A DNA stretch of 56,369 bases from assembly GCA_030695415.1 (NCBI GenBank), contig JAUYQZ010000034.1, positions 1 through 56,369 on the forward strand. The letters run 5' to 3'. The translations under genes and the position numbers were made by a program. Below, piece by piece: positions 1 to 8,204 of the stretch (position 1 is its first letter; each line of letters starts with the position of its first letter). Source of the stretch: Hylemonella sp. (GTDB lineage: Bacteria; Pseudomonadota; Gammaproteobacteria; Burkholderiales; Burkholderiaceae_C). A model generated the notes under the pieces. The model saw only the letters and a list, made by a program, of their open reading frames with translations, was not told the origin of the DNA and made no database searches.

Positions 1-1
1 G

Positions 2-1240
2 CAGGCCGAGCAAAGCGAAGTGGTGGCAGCCGCCTATGCCGGCGAGCAGCTGGCGTTCGGGCCCGACTACCTGATTCCCAAGCCGTTTGACCCGCGCCTG
101 ATGATGAAAATCGCGCCGGCCGTGGCGCAGGCGGCGGCCGACAGCGGTGTGGCACTGCGTCCGATCACCGACATGGATGCCTACCGGGAGAAGCTCCAGA
201 GCTTTGTCTACGCCTCGGGCACGACCATGAAGCCGATTTTTGCGGCCGCCAAGAAGGCCGTCAAAAAGCGCGTGGCCTATGCCGAGGGTGAGGAAGAACG
301 CGTGCTGCGGGCCTGCCAGATCGTCGTGGACGAGGGCCTGGCCCGGCCAACACTGATTGGCCGACCTGCCATCATTGCCCAGCGCATCGAAAAATTCGGC
401 CTGCGGCTGCGGGAGGAGCTCGACTACGACGTGGTCAACGTCGAGCAGGATCACCGCTACCGCGACTTCTGGCAGACCTACCACCGCATGACCGAGCGCA
501 AGGGCATCACCCAGCAGGTCGCCAAGATCGAGATGCGCCGGCGCCTCACGCTCATTGGTTCGATGATGCTGCACAAAGGCGAGGTCGATGGCCTGATCTG
601 CGGCACCTGGGGCACCACCGCCAACCACCTGATGTACATCGACCAGGTGATCGGCAAGCACGCACGCGGCGCCGAAAGCACCGCCCAGGACGTGCCGGTG
701 TATGCCTGCATGAACGGCCTGATGCTGCCGGACCGCCAGGTGTTTCTGGTCGACACCCATGTGAACTACGACCCCACGGCCGAGCAGCTGGCCGAGATCA
801 CGACCATGGCGGCAGAGGAAATGATGCGCTTTGGCATCAAGCCCAAGGCCGCGCTGCTGTCGCACTCGAATTTTGGCTCGTCCAATCTTCCCAGCGCACT
901 GAAAATGCGCCACACGCTGCAATTGCTGCGCGATGAAGCCCCGTGGCTGGAAGTCGATGGTGAAATGCATGGCGATGTGGCGCTGGATGCTGCGTCACGC
1001 GCCGCGGTCATGCCCAACAGCACCCTGTCCGGCGAGGCCAATTTGCTGGTTCTGCCCAACATCGACGCGGCCAACATTGCCTACAACCTGCTCAAAACCG
1101 CAGCGGGCGGCAATATCGCCATCGGCCCGGTTCTGCTCGGTGCCGCCAAACCCATGCACATCCTGACCGCCAGCACCACGGTGCGCCGGATTGTCAACAT
1201 GACAGCCTTGACCGTGGCAGACGCCAACGCAACCCGATAG
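2..1240 (+). CDS. maeB: NADP-dependent malic enzyme, C-terminal part (5' end outside window)
   Basis: The open frame runs in from the window edge and covers about 412 residues. It holds the last part of the malic enzyme NAD(P)-binding domain (the 'GPDYLIPKPFDPR' stretch) followed by the whole phosphotransacetylase-like domain typical of long MaeB proteins, with the conserved 'YAEGEEERVLRA' and 'LICGTWGTT' blocks. Full-length members decarboxylate malate to pyruvate and make NADPH; the PTA-like domain is regulatory and lacks acetyl transfer activity in characterised relatives. A weak stem (AACCC/GGGTT) followed by seven T lies on the stop codon and may terminate transcription. Family assignment is firm; the true start is not visible. 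Confidence 0.95.
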   Translation, partial: QAEQSEVVAAAYAGEQLAFGPDYLIPKPFDPRLMMKIAPAVAQAAADSGVALRPITDMDAYREKLQSFVYASGTTMKPIFAAAKKAVKKRVAYAEGEEERVLRACQIVVDEGLARPTLIGRPAIIAQRIEKFGLRLREELDYDVVNVEQDHRYRDFWQTYHRMTERKGITQQVAKIEMRRRLTLIGSMMLHKGEVDGLICGTWGTTANHLMYIDQVIGKHARGAESTAQDVPVYACMNGLMLPDRQVFLVDTHVNYDPTAEQLAEITTMAAEEMMRFGIKPKAALLSHSNFGSSNLPSALKMRHTLQLLRDEAPWLEVDGEMHGDVALDAASRAAVMPNSTLSGEANLLVLPNIDAANIAYNLLKTAAGGNIAIGPVLLGAAKPMHILTASTTVRRIVNMTALTVADANATR

Positions 1241-1429
1241 GGTTTTTTTAGACAGCTAGCACTAACTTATCGCCGCACTGAACGTGGCGATAGACTGCCT
1301 GAATTTTGGGCAGGCCCTTGCGTTTTCCTGCCGGATGCGTCAAACTCTACCTCTTGAAATTTAAGGGTTAACCCGGCAACTGCTAAATAACTGGCGGCTG
1401 GCTCTGGTTCAAGAAAGACGGATTTTTCC

Positions 1430-1837
1430 ATGTTGCGAAAAAGTGGGGCCGGTTGGCGGCTAGCCGCAGCAGTCGTTCTGGCTGCTTTGAGCACGGGTTT
1501 CAGCCCGTCCGGCGTAGAGGCCAAAGGGCCAGTCCCCGAGGCCGAACTCAGCACGATTTCAGGCGCGGCCCTGCCCGAGCAGGGGCGCCACATGGTCCAC
1601 TTGATTTACCGGGGGGGCCCGTTCAGGTACGACAAGGACGGTTCGGTGTTTGGCAATCGGGAAAGAATACTTCCCGCCAAAAATCGCGGTTACTACCGTG
1701 AATACACCGTCAGAACCCCAGGTGAGCGCAATCGGGGCGCCCGGCGCATCGTTTGTGGTGGTTTTGTACCCACCACGCCCGATGCTTGTTATTACACCGA
1801 TGATCACTACGCGAGTTTTCGCAGAATCGCTCAATAA
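1430..1837 (+). CDS. Secreted guanyl-specific ribonuclease (RNase Sa/T1 family)
   Basis: A 135-residue protein with an N-terminal signal peptide (positively charged start, hydrophobic residues about 11-24) followed by a ribonuclease N1/T1-type domain. The family catalytic triad is recognisable: Glu91 in 'YYREYTV', Arg106 in 'GARRIVCGG' and His126 in 'TDDHYASFRRI'. Cys109 and Cys120 could form a disulfide. The next gene, 54 bases downstream on the same strand, encodes a barstar-like inhibitor, so the pair looks like an exported RNase with a cytoplasmic guard. Target and secretion route are not visible. The start is the ATG that gives a complete signal peptide. Confidence 0.88.
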   Translation: MLRKSGAGWRLAAAVVLAALSTGFSPSGVEAKGPVPEAELSTISGAALPEQGRHMVHLIYRGGPFRYDKDGSVFGNRERILPAKNRGYYREYTVRTPGERNRGARRIVCGGFVPTTPDACYYTDDHYASFRRIAQ

Positions 1838-1891
1838 GGTTCAACAGTGATCGTCAACTTTGAATTATTGACTTAAGAAAGAGACGCGGAG

Positions 1892-2293
1892 ATGGAAACA
1901 CCACTTCGTACTGTTAGACCCAATATCGTGCAATCCATACGCGCTTTCCGCGTGCAGGACTTGCAGGATGCTGCCACCCAGCTTGGCCACCACTTCCTCT
2001 ATGCCAACTTGGGCAACGCCCAGAGCAAGCAGGACGTGCTGGACATGATCGCGGCACAGTACACATTCCCGGCGCATTTTGGCAAAAACTTTGATGCGCT
2101 GTACGACTGCATGACGGACCTGGTTCACAAGTCCGGACCGCAGCCCGGCTTCATTGTCCTGCTGGAGCAGATCCCTGCAAATGCCAAATTTGACAAGGAA
2201 GCGCGCGAACAACTGCTGGATATCTTCAGGGATGCGGCGGACTACTGGGCGGATCGAAAAATTCCGTTCAGATGTTTCTATTCTTTTCTGTAG
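1892..2293 (+). CDS. Barstar family ribonuclease inhibitor
   Basis: A 133-residue cytoplasmic protein without signal peptide. The block 'HFGKNFDALYDCMTDL' (about residues 62-77) matches the barstar helix that plugs the barnase active site; Asp68 and Asp72 correspond to the barstar acidic contact residues. The protein is longer than the 90-residue Bacillus barstar because of an N-terminal extension, which is common in proteobacterial members. Directly follows the exported RNase, so it should protect the producer from RNase that folds before export. Pairing is inferred from adjacency. Confidence 0.85.
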   Translation: METPLRTVRPNIVQSIRAFRVQDLQDAATQLGHHFLYANLGNAQSKQDVLDMIAAQYTFPAHFGKNFDALYDCMTDLVHKSGPQPGFIVLLEQIPANAKFDKEAREQLLDIFRDAADYWADRKIPFRCFYSFL

Positions 2294-2479
2294 CCCGCTC
2301 CCCAGACATTGGCCAAGGGGATCGGGCGAATGAGGCCCAGCAAGCAAACAGTGCAGACGGTGAAGAGCCGATGCCGACCGACAAACTGCTCGACGTGTCG
2401 CCGCTGGCGCTGCGCATGAGCAGCCCGTTCAACGCGGGTTACTGGTTGGCCGCGGCCTGACGCTTGCAAACACGCTGCG
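2294..2479 (+). other. Intergenic stretch with an unassigned ORF fragment
   Basis: Between barstar and the terminator there is a short open frame (ATG at 2371 region, stop TGA at 2458-2460) encoding about 29 residues ending in 'NAGYWLAAA'. No ribosome binding site is seen and I recognise no family. It could be the C-terminal remnant of a lost gene. Nothing else is evident here. Confidence 0.25.
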
Positions 2480-2508
2480 AAAAAGCCCGTTGTTCAACGG
2501 GCTTTTTT
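2480..2508. terminator. Bidirectional intrinsic terminator
   Basis: A perfect 12-bp stem (AAAAAGCCCGTT / AACGGGCTTTTT) with a GTTC loop at 2492-2495. Runs of A and T flank both arms, so it can terminate in both directions: the RNase-barstar pair from the left and rsmA from the right. Confidence 0.85.
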
Positions 2509-2626
2509 CATGGTGAACCGTCGCCTGGCCGATCGCCCCCGGACTGACTGAAAAGCGGCTGCCAGCGCCCGATGGATGGGCGCTGACAGCTATCAATTAA
2601 ATAGCAAAAGGACGATCCGCCAAGGC

Positions 2627-3454
2627 TCAGGCGGCCGGCCCGTTTTCAAGCGCTTGGGCCAGCGCCACGTACTCGAGCACCGGCACTTCCTCGGCGCGGC
2701 GCTGCACATTAAACGGCGGGCTGTGTGGCCGCTGCTCCAGCCATTGGCCCAGGGAGTGGCGCAGCAGCTTGCGGCGCTGGCTGAAAGCCACACGCACGAC
2801 CTCGCTCAGCAGCTTGACATCCACCTTCTCCGGCGCAGCCCGGGGGACCATGCGAACCACCGCGCTGTCCACACGCGGCGGTGGATCAAAACTCTGCGGC
2901 GGCACAAACAGCACGTTTTCCATCGCATAACGCCACTGCAGCATCACGCTGAGCCGCCCGTAGTCACTGGTCGCGGGGCGGGCCACCATGCGGTCGATCA
3001 CTTCTTTTTGCAGCATGAAATGCTGGTCTTCAATGACCTCCACCGCGTCGAGCAGATGGAACAGGATGGGTGTGGAAATGTTGTACGGCAGGTTACCCAC
3101 CACCCTGAGCTTGTCGCTTTCTCCCCCTGCCGCTTCGGCTGCGGCGCCGCCCCGGGCAGAGGCGTCGGCCTGCACCTGCTGCGCCAGCTGCCTGAAATCC
3201 ACCCTGAGCACATCGGATTCGACCACCGTCAGTTGTGGATGCGTACGCAGCTGCTGCGCCAGATCACGGTCCAGCTCGATCACCGTCAGGTGCCCGAGGC
3301 GTTCGGCCAGGGGTTGGGTCAGGGCTGCCAGACCGGGGCCGATTTCCACCATAGCCTGGCCAGGACGGGGGGCAATCGCGTGCACGATGTCATCGATGAT
3401 GGCGCGATCGGTCAGGAAATGCTGGCCGAAGCGTTTGCGCGGGATATGTTTCAC
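2627..3454 (-). CDS. rsmA: 16S rRNA (adenine1518-N6/adenine1519-N6)-dimethyltransferase
   Basis: A 275-residue KsgA/RsmA methyltransferase that dimethylates two adjacent adenines in helix 45 of 16S rRNA late in 30S assembly. Visible are the N-terminal 'KRFGQHFL' motif (residues 7-14), the SAM-binding 'VEIGPG' (36-41), the acidic 'VIELD' and the catalytic 'NLPYNIS' (from residue 121). An Ala/Gly-rich insert of about 20 residues sits just before the catalytic motif, which is unusual but probably a surface loop. Ends towards the terminator at 2480-2508. Confidence 0.96.
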   Translation of the reverse strand: MKHIPRKRFGQHFLTDRAIIDDIVHAIAPRPGQAMVEIGPGLAALTQPLAERLGHLTVIELDRDLAQQLRTHPQLTVVESDVLRVDFRQLAQQVQADASARGGAAAEAAGGESDKLRVVGNLPYNISTPILFHLLDAVEVIEDQHFMLQKEVIDRMVARPATSDYGRLSVMLQWRYAMENVLFVPPQSFDPPPRVDSAVVRMVPRAAPEKVDVKLLSEVVRVAFSQRRKLLRHSLGQWLEQRPHSPPFNVQRRAEEVPVLEYVALAQALENGPAA

Positions 3455-3499
3455 GCTAGCCCGGAGGCGGAAGTTGGACGGTCCCGGACGTCTCTTTCA

Positions 3500-3625
3500 A
3501 GCAGGATCCGCGGGTCCGGCTTTGCCGGCCCGCAGGCGCAGCGGCCCCCTCGGGGCTGGTGCCCGCGGCTCCAAACCTGCTTGAGCAGGTTTGGACAGGC
3601 GCCAGAAGCGAAGCCTCTGGCGAGC
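3500..3625. repeat. Cluster of four inverted repeats between fccB and rsmA
   Basis: The 220-base gap holds consecutive hairpins: an imperfect one at 3510-3533 (around CCGGC/GCCGG), a GC-rich one at about 3544-3556, a perfect 11-bp stem at 3570-3595 (TCCAAACCTGC, loop TTGA) and a 7-bp stem at 3600-3622. None is followed by a T tract. This looks like intergenic palindromic (REP/BIME-like) sequence; one of the hairpins may end fccAB transcription. Confidence 0.55.
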
Positions 3626-3674
3626 GGCGGCCTGCAAGGTGCAGGGAGTTACGCGAAGCGAACGACCGTGGGGG

Positions 3675-4958
3675 CTAATTGAGACTATCCGCCCAAATGT
3701 TGCTCGCCCAGTTCAGTGCATAAACGCCTTCAAGTTCGGACGGGGCGGTGCTGACGCCACCGGAGCCCGTCACCGTCTTGAAGGTTTTTTCGGCGGCGAC
3801 ATACTCGTGCACGCTGGCCACATGGATCACGTTCTTGTTGTCCACGAAGCTGTAGCAGGTGTTGGTCAGCAGCGGCTGCGGGTTCACGTCCATGCCCGAG
3901 AGCTGGGCCACCACGGCAGCGGCCACCACCTTGCCGTGCGAGTTGGCCATGTGGCCGGACTTGGGCATCAGCGGGGCGGCCAGCACCGAGTCGCCGATCA
4001 CGTGCACGTCCTTGGCAGCGGTGGACTCGAAGGTCTGGTAGTTGACGGTGCACCAGCGGTTGTTGGCGTTGGCCAGACCTGACTGCATGGCGATCAGACC
4101 GGCGCTCATGTCGGGCAGCACATTGAGCACGTCGGCTTTCACGTCGTCCGAGGTCTCGAACTTGACGGTCTTCGTCCTGGCGTCGACCGCGACGGCCTTG
4201 TGGTTGCCGCGGAACTCCAGCATGCCGGCGTAGTTCTCGGCCCAGAACTTCTTGAACAGCGGGCCCTTGGAGGTCACGTCCGGGTTGGCGTCCAGGATCA
4301 GCACCTTGGACTTCGGCTTGGCCTTCTTGAAGTAGCTGGCCACCTGGCTGGCGCGCTCGTAGGGGCCGGGCGGGCAGCGGTAGGGCGCCAGCGGCACGGC
4401 GATGGCGTAGACGCCGCCGTCGGGCATCGCTTCGAGCTGGCGGCGCAGCGCCGCGGTCTCGGGGCCGGCCTTCCAGGCTTGCAGGATCTGGCCGGACGCG
4501 CTGGCATCCTTCAGGCCGGCGACGCTGCCCCACATCATGTCGACGCCGGGCGAGACGATCAGCTTGTCGTAGCCAATGGTGGCACCACCGGCCAGCGTGA
4601 CCGTCTTCTTGCCGCGGTCGATCTCCGTGACGCGGTCGCGGGCGTGGATCACGCCATGTTTGCTCTTCAGGTTGTCGTAGGGCGTGGTGATGTCGCCCAT
4701 GGTCTTGGAGCCGCCGATCACGAGATTGGAGATGGGGCAGGAGATGAAGCTGTCGTTGGGCTCGACCAGCACCACGTCAATCTGGTAGTTGGAGAGCATG
4801 CGCACGTATTTGGCGGCGGTGGCGCCACCATAGCCGCCGCCGATCACCACCACCTTGGCCTTGGCCGGGATGGTGGCGGTGGTGGCGCAACCCACCATGG
4901 ACAGGGAGCCCACGGTGCCGAGCGCCAGCGAGGCTTGTACAAAACTGCGTCGTTTCAT
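3675..4958 (-). CDS. fccB: Flavocytochrome c sulfide dehydrogenase, FAD subunit
   Basis: About 427 residues. The start at 4958 (MKRRSFVQA...) is preceded by AGGAGA and gives a Tat-like signal (twin Arg, then a hydrophobic stretch), as expected for a cofactor-loaded periplasmic flavoprotein; the longer open frame upstream would run into the cytochrome gene. The Rossmann FAD motif 'VVVIGGGYGGATAAKYVR' and the conserved cysteines in 'SFISCPISNLV' and 'APYRCPPGPYERA' match FccB/SoxF, which oxidises sulfide and passes electrons to the cytochrome subunit. Translated right after the cytochrome gene (16-base gap), so a two-gene fccAB operon. Confidence 0.92.
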   Translation of the reverse strand: MKRRSFVQASLALGTVGSLSMVGCATTATIPAKAKVVVIGGGYGGATAAKYVRMLSNYQIDVVLVEPNDSFISCPISNLVIGGSKTMGDITTPYDNLKSKHGVIHARDRVTEIDRGKKTVTLAGGATIGYDKLIVSPGVDMMWGSVAGLKDASASGQILQAWKAGPETAALRRQLEAMPDGGVYAIAVPLAPYRCPPGPYERASQVASYFKKAKPKSKVLILDANPDVTSKGPLFKKFWAENYAGMLEFRGNHKAVAVDARTKTVKFETSDDVKADVLNVLPDMSAGLIAMQSGLANANNRWCTVNYQTFESTAAKDVHVIGDSVLAAPLMPKSGHMANSHGKVVAAAVVAQLSGMDVNPQPLLTNTCYSFVDNKNVIHVASVHEYVAAEKTFKTVTGSGGVSTAPSELEGVYALNWASNIWADSLN

Positions 4959-4974
4959 GGTTCTTGTCTCCTGC

Positions 4975-5301
4975 TCAGCGCTTGAGGGTCGAGAAATAGG
5001 TGGAGACGGACTCGATCTGCTCATCGGTCAGTCCCTTGGTCAACTGGTGCATCACGGTGGCCGGACGCGTGCCTTCGCGGAAGGCTTTCATCTGCGCGAC
5101 CATGTACTCACGCGGCATGCCGGCCAGCGAGGGGATGGCCGAGCCCGGGGTAGTGCGGCCCTCGGTGCCGTGGCAGTTGGCGCAGGTTGCGGCCAGTGCA
5201 CGCTGGTGCAGCTTGACGGTGTCTTGCGGCGTGGCAGCGGTGGCGCTGCTGGCATAACTGCCCAGCAGCAGCAGGGCCGCCAGGAGGGGAGTGAATCGCA
5301 T
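4975..5301 (-). CDS. fccA: Monoheme c-type cytochrome, sulfide dehydrogenase electron acceptor subunit
   Basis: About 108 residues with a signal peptide and one CXXCH heme site ('CANCHG') plus a distal Met in 'GMPREYM' or 'TRPATVM'. The start at 5301 is preceded by GGAG; an upstream in-frame ATG lacks this. Its position immediately upstream of fccB makes it the FccA/SoxE-type electron acceptor. Allochromatium FccA carries two hemes, so this is the shorter one-heme form. Electrons from sulfide would pass to the respiratory chain. Confidence 0.88.
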   Translation of the reverse strand: MRFTPLLAALLLLGSYASSATAATPQDTVKLHQRALAATCANCHGTEGRTTPGSAIPSLAGMPREYMVAQMKAFREGTRPATVMHQLTKGLTDEQIESVSTYFSTLKR

Positions 5302-5409
5302 GGAGGTCTCCTTTGTCGTATGGGATATCAATGACGACTAATTTAGCGAGTCGTCCACCCGATTGTCCCGGGTGTTTACCCGCAGTAGCCTTACACGGTG
5401 TGTCTTAGA

Positions 5410-6522
5410 TCAAGGCGCTCGCATCGTCGCCGCCGTGCCGACCACCTGCTGGCCCGGCTGCTGCGCGGTGCCCTGGCTGTCCATCAGCCGGTCGGTGAGG
5501 CCGGCGCCGGCCCACATGCCGATCAGTGCGAGCCAGGCCGTCAGCGCGAACACCGCGCCGCCCGTCATGCCCGCGCCCACGGCGCAGCCGCCGGCCAGCA
5601 TGGAGCCAAAACCCATGAGCATGGCGCCCCCGATGTAGCGGCGCATGCTGTAGCCGTCCTTGAAGCCTTCGAGCTGGAATTCCTTGCCGACCAGGGCGCC
5701 GATGAAGGATCCGGCGAAGACACCGGGCAGCAGGCCAAAATCGAACCCGATGTGCGGCGCCGGCGAGGACAGCACCCGCATCAGCCACTCGGCCGACGGG
5801 CCGCTGAAGGTCAGGCCCTGCACCTGCACGGCCACCGCGCCAAAGCTGTTGGAGGAAATCAGGTACGTGTACCACCAGCCGGCCGCCACGGCCAGACCGG
5901 TACCGATGCCACCCACCCATTTCCACAGCCCCCAGCCGCTGCGGATGGCAAAGAAGAGGGCGGCGGCAAACCAGAGCAGGCCGAAGGCCAGGCCGCCCCA
6001 ATGGCCGATACCGGTGATGGCCAGCAGGTCGCGTGCGGGGCCGCCTTCCACCGTCCACCAGCTGCTGACTTCCAGGCGCAGCGGGGCCAGCGAGCCCGAG
6101 AGCGCGGCCTGTGCGGTGACGGCGAAGATCAGTCCCGAGAGCAGGGCGCGCAGATTGCCGTTGGCCGAGAGCACCAGCAGGCGGCTGGCGCAGCCACGCG
6201 TCATGACCATGCCCGCGCCGAAGAGCAGACCGCCGATCAGCGCGCCCGACAGGCTGCCGCGCGTGGCCAGCTGGCGTGCCGTGCTGGTGTCCAGCGCATG
6301 CAGCACGATCAGGCCCTGCACCAGCACCACCGCGGTGGAAAAGGCCAGCAACCAGACCGAGAGCTTCTCACCGAATTTCCGGTGCCAGAATTCAATCGTT
6401 GCCGCCCGCAGGCAGAACTTCGAGCGCTGCGCGAAGAAACCGAACAGCAGGCCAATCACGCCACCGCCAATGGCGAGCGCCCAGCCTTCGCCGTGTTGTT
6501 CAAGGAGGGTTGCCAGATTCAT
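5410..6522 (-). CDS. tsuA: YeeE/YedE family thiosulfate channel (TsuA-like)
   Basis: A 370-residue polytopic inner-membrane protein. The three conserved cysteine motifs of TsuA are present: 'SKFCLRA' near residue 37, 'TRGCASRLLVL' near residue 110 and 'AGGCAVGAGMTGG' near residue 313. In the studied homologue these cysteines relay thiosulfate across the membrane. It is divergent from the MBL-hydrolase gene and upstream of fccAB on the same strand, so it belongs to the sulfur island. Substrate here is inferred; sulfane sulfur is possible. Confidence 0.88.
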   Translation of the reverse strand: MNLATLLEQHGEGWALAIGGGVIGLLFGFFAQRSKFCLRAATIEFWHRKFGEKLSVWLLAFSTAVVLVQGLIVLHALDTSTARQLATRGSLSGALIGGLLFGAGMVMTRGCASRLLVLSANGNLRALLSGLIFAVTAQAALSGSLAPLRLEVSSWWTVEGGPARDLLAITGIGHWGGLAFGLLWFAAALFFAIRSGWGLWKWVGGIGTGLAVAAGWWYTYLISSNSFGAVAVQVQGLTFSGPSAEWLMRVLSSPAPHIGFDFGLLPGVFAGSFIGALVGKEFQLEGFKDGYSMRRYIGGAMLMGFGSMLAGGCAVGAGMTGGAVFALTAWLALIGMWAGAGLTDRLMDSQGTAQQPGQQVVGTAATMRAP

Positions 6523-6585
6523 GTGGACACACCATAATTCACTGTTTGCTTATATTGAATGCTATGCATGATTACACGGCAGTGC

Positions 6586-6601
6586 CTTGATCTGTCTCAA
6601 G
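6586..6601. promoter_or_regulatory. Possible FNR/Anr-like dyad
   Basis: CTTGA and TCAAG form a perfect 5-bp dyad spaced by 6 bases in the divergent tsuA/hydrolase promoter region. It matches the TTGAT-N4-ATCAA consensus at 9 of 10 positions. Such sites are common by chance, so this is only a candidate for redox control of the sulfur genes. Confidence 0.25.
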
Positions 6602-6636
6602 ACTTGTTGGTGCGGTCGCGGTGGGGTGCCTGGACG

Positions 6637-7620
6637 ATGACTGGAATGGGAATGCATACGCGCGCAATCGACATGGGTCGCGGGGGGCTCTGGATGATAG
6701 GCCTCGCGCTGGCGTGGATGCTCGCGGGCGCGGTCCGGGCGCAAGCACCGGCCATGGTGGCTCGGCAGGTGTCGCCCTCGGGATGGTACGTGGAAGGCCT
6801 CTCGGCCCTGGGCTCGTCGGCCAACCAGAACTTTATCTCCAACGCCGCGTTTGTGGTGACGCCGGCCGGCGTGGTGGTGATCGACGCGTTGGGCTCGCCC
6901 GCGCTGGCCGAGCGCCTGATGGCCGAGATCCGCAAGGTCACGCCCAAACCTGTCACGCACGTGATCGTCACGCACTACCACGCCGACCACGTCTATGGGC
7001 TGCAGGCTTTCAAGGCAAAGGGAGTGCGCATCCTTGCCCACCAGGGAGCCAAGGCCTATCTGAATTCCGATACCGCGCAGCTGCGATTGCAGGCCTCGCG
7101 CGAAGAACTGGGCCCCTGGATCAATGACGAGACCCGCCTGGTTGAGGCCGATGAATGGCTGGCCGGCGACCGGGTCCTCAGGGTCGGTGGTGTGGAATTC
7201 CAGATCAAGGTCGTCGGTCCTGCGCACACCCCGGAAGATCTCGTCATCTACCTGCCCGGCGAGAAGGTGCTGTTCGCCGGCGACCTGGTGTTTCGCAGCC
7301 GCATCCCCTATGTGGGTCAGGCCGACAGCCGGCACTGGATCCTGGCGCTGGAAAATCTGCTGGCCTTCGATGCTGCCGTCATCGTGCCCGGGCACGGCCC
7401 GCTCTCGCGCGAAGCGCGCAAGGACATGCAGCTCACGCGCGACTACCTGCGCTACCTGCGTGACAGCATGGGCAAGGCCGCGTCCAACCTGGAGCCTTTC
7501 GACGAGGCCTACAAGAATACCGACTGGAGCGAGTTCGAGCACCTGCCCCTGTTCCGCGTGGCGAACCGCATGAACGCCTACAACACCTACCTCTTGCTCG
7601 AGCAGGAAGGCGGCAAATGA
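6637..7620 (+). CDS. Exported MBL-fold metallohydrolase (SoxH-like)
   Basis: About 327 residues from the ATG at 6637; several in-frame ATGs (6646, 6652, 6673, 6694) are possible and all keep the hydrophobic export signal ending 'GAVRAQA'. The intact metal motif 'THYHADH' and the later 'GPAHTPEDL', 'FAGDLVF' and 'VPGHGPL' blocks show a competent binuclear site. The domain resembles the SoxH and PqqB-like 'quinoprotein relay' hydrolases found in sulfur clusters. It overlaps the following thioredoxin gene by four bases (ATGA), so both are made from one transcript. Substrate unknown; a thioester or sulfur intermediate is plausible. Confidence 0.82.
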   Translation: MTGMGMHTRAIDMGRGGLWMIGLALAWMLAGAVRAQAPAMVARQVSPSGWYVEGLSALGSSANQNFISNAAFVVTPAGVVVIDALGSPALAERLMAEIRKVTPKPVTHVIVTHYHADHVYGLQAFKAKGVRILAHQGAKAYLNSDTAQLRLQASREELGPWINDETRLVEADEWLAGDRVLRVGGVEFQIKVVGPAHTPEDLVIYLPGEKVLFAGDLVFRSRIPYVGQADSRHWILALENLLAFDAAVIVPGHGPLSREARKDMQLTRDYLRYLRDSMGKAASNLEPFDEAYKNTDWSEFEHLPLFRVANRMNAYNTYLLLEQEGGK

Positions 7621-8096
7621 AGCCGGAAAGCCCGGGCGGCATCGCGCGGCGCGATCTGCTGCTGGCCGCGGCCACGCTGCCGCTGGCCCTGACGCCGGCC
7701 CGGGCCGCCGAGTTGCCGGCGGCACACAACCTCAAAGATGAGCTGGCCTCGGCGCTGGCGCGGCGTGAACCGCTGGTGCTCATGGTGAGCCTGGAGGGCT
7801 GCGCCTTCTGCAAGATCGTGCGCAACAACTACCTCGCGCCCATGCACCAGGAGGAGCGCTTGCACGTGGCGCAGGTGGACATGCGCACCCGCACCCGCGT
7901 GCTGGACTTCCAGGGCAAGGCTGTCACCCACGACGACCTGGCAAGGCAGTGGAAGATCCGCATCGCGCCCACCGTGCTCTTTTTCGGCCGGGGCGGCGCG
8001 GAGGTGGCCGAGCGCCTGGTGGGCGGCTACATCCAGGACTTCTATGGCGCCTACCTGGACCAACGCCTTGCGCAGGCGCGCGCAAGCATCAAATAG
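7617..8096 (+). CDS. Periplasmic thioredoxin-like protein (SoxW-like)
   Basis: A 159-residue protein with a Tat-like signal ('ARRDLLLAAATLPLALTPARA') and a thioredoxin fold. The active site is 'EGCAFCKIV' (CxxC, about residues 60-65) and the cis-Pro loop is 'IAPTVLFF'. SoxW-type thioredoxins keep Sox carrier proteins reduced in the periplasm. No soxYZ lies in this window, so its partner here may be one of the cysteine proteins of the island, which is inference. Confidence 0.82.
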   Translation: MKPESPGGIARRDLLLAAATLPLALTPARAAELPAAHNLKDELASALARREPLVLMVSLEGCAFCKIVRNNYLAPMHQEERLHVAQVDMRTRTRVLDFQGKAVTHDDLARQWKIRIAPTVLFFGRGGAEVAERLVGGYIQDFYGAYLDQRLAQARASIK

Positions 8097-8116
8097 TCGC
8101 ATTTCGCGCCGCTTTC

Positions 8117-8133
8117 CCCGGCATCGTGCCGGG
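8117..8133. terminator. Hairpin after the thioredoxin gene
   Basis: A perfect 7-bp stem CCCGGCA/TGCCGGG with a 3-base loop, 20 bases after the stop codon. No T tract follows, so termination is uncertain. Confidence 0.35.
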
Positions 8134-8204
8134 TGAATTGCCAGACAATCATTTTGTTGCCACTATTGGCGCGTCGCAGCATCTTGTGCTGGCCGAGGTG
8201 AAAC

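Noticed and set aside
4959..5024. Upstream start of fccB at 5024
   Set aside because: It would overlap the cytochrome gene and remove the signal peptide from the N-terminus; the start at 4958 has a good ribosome site.
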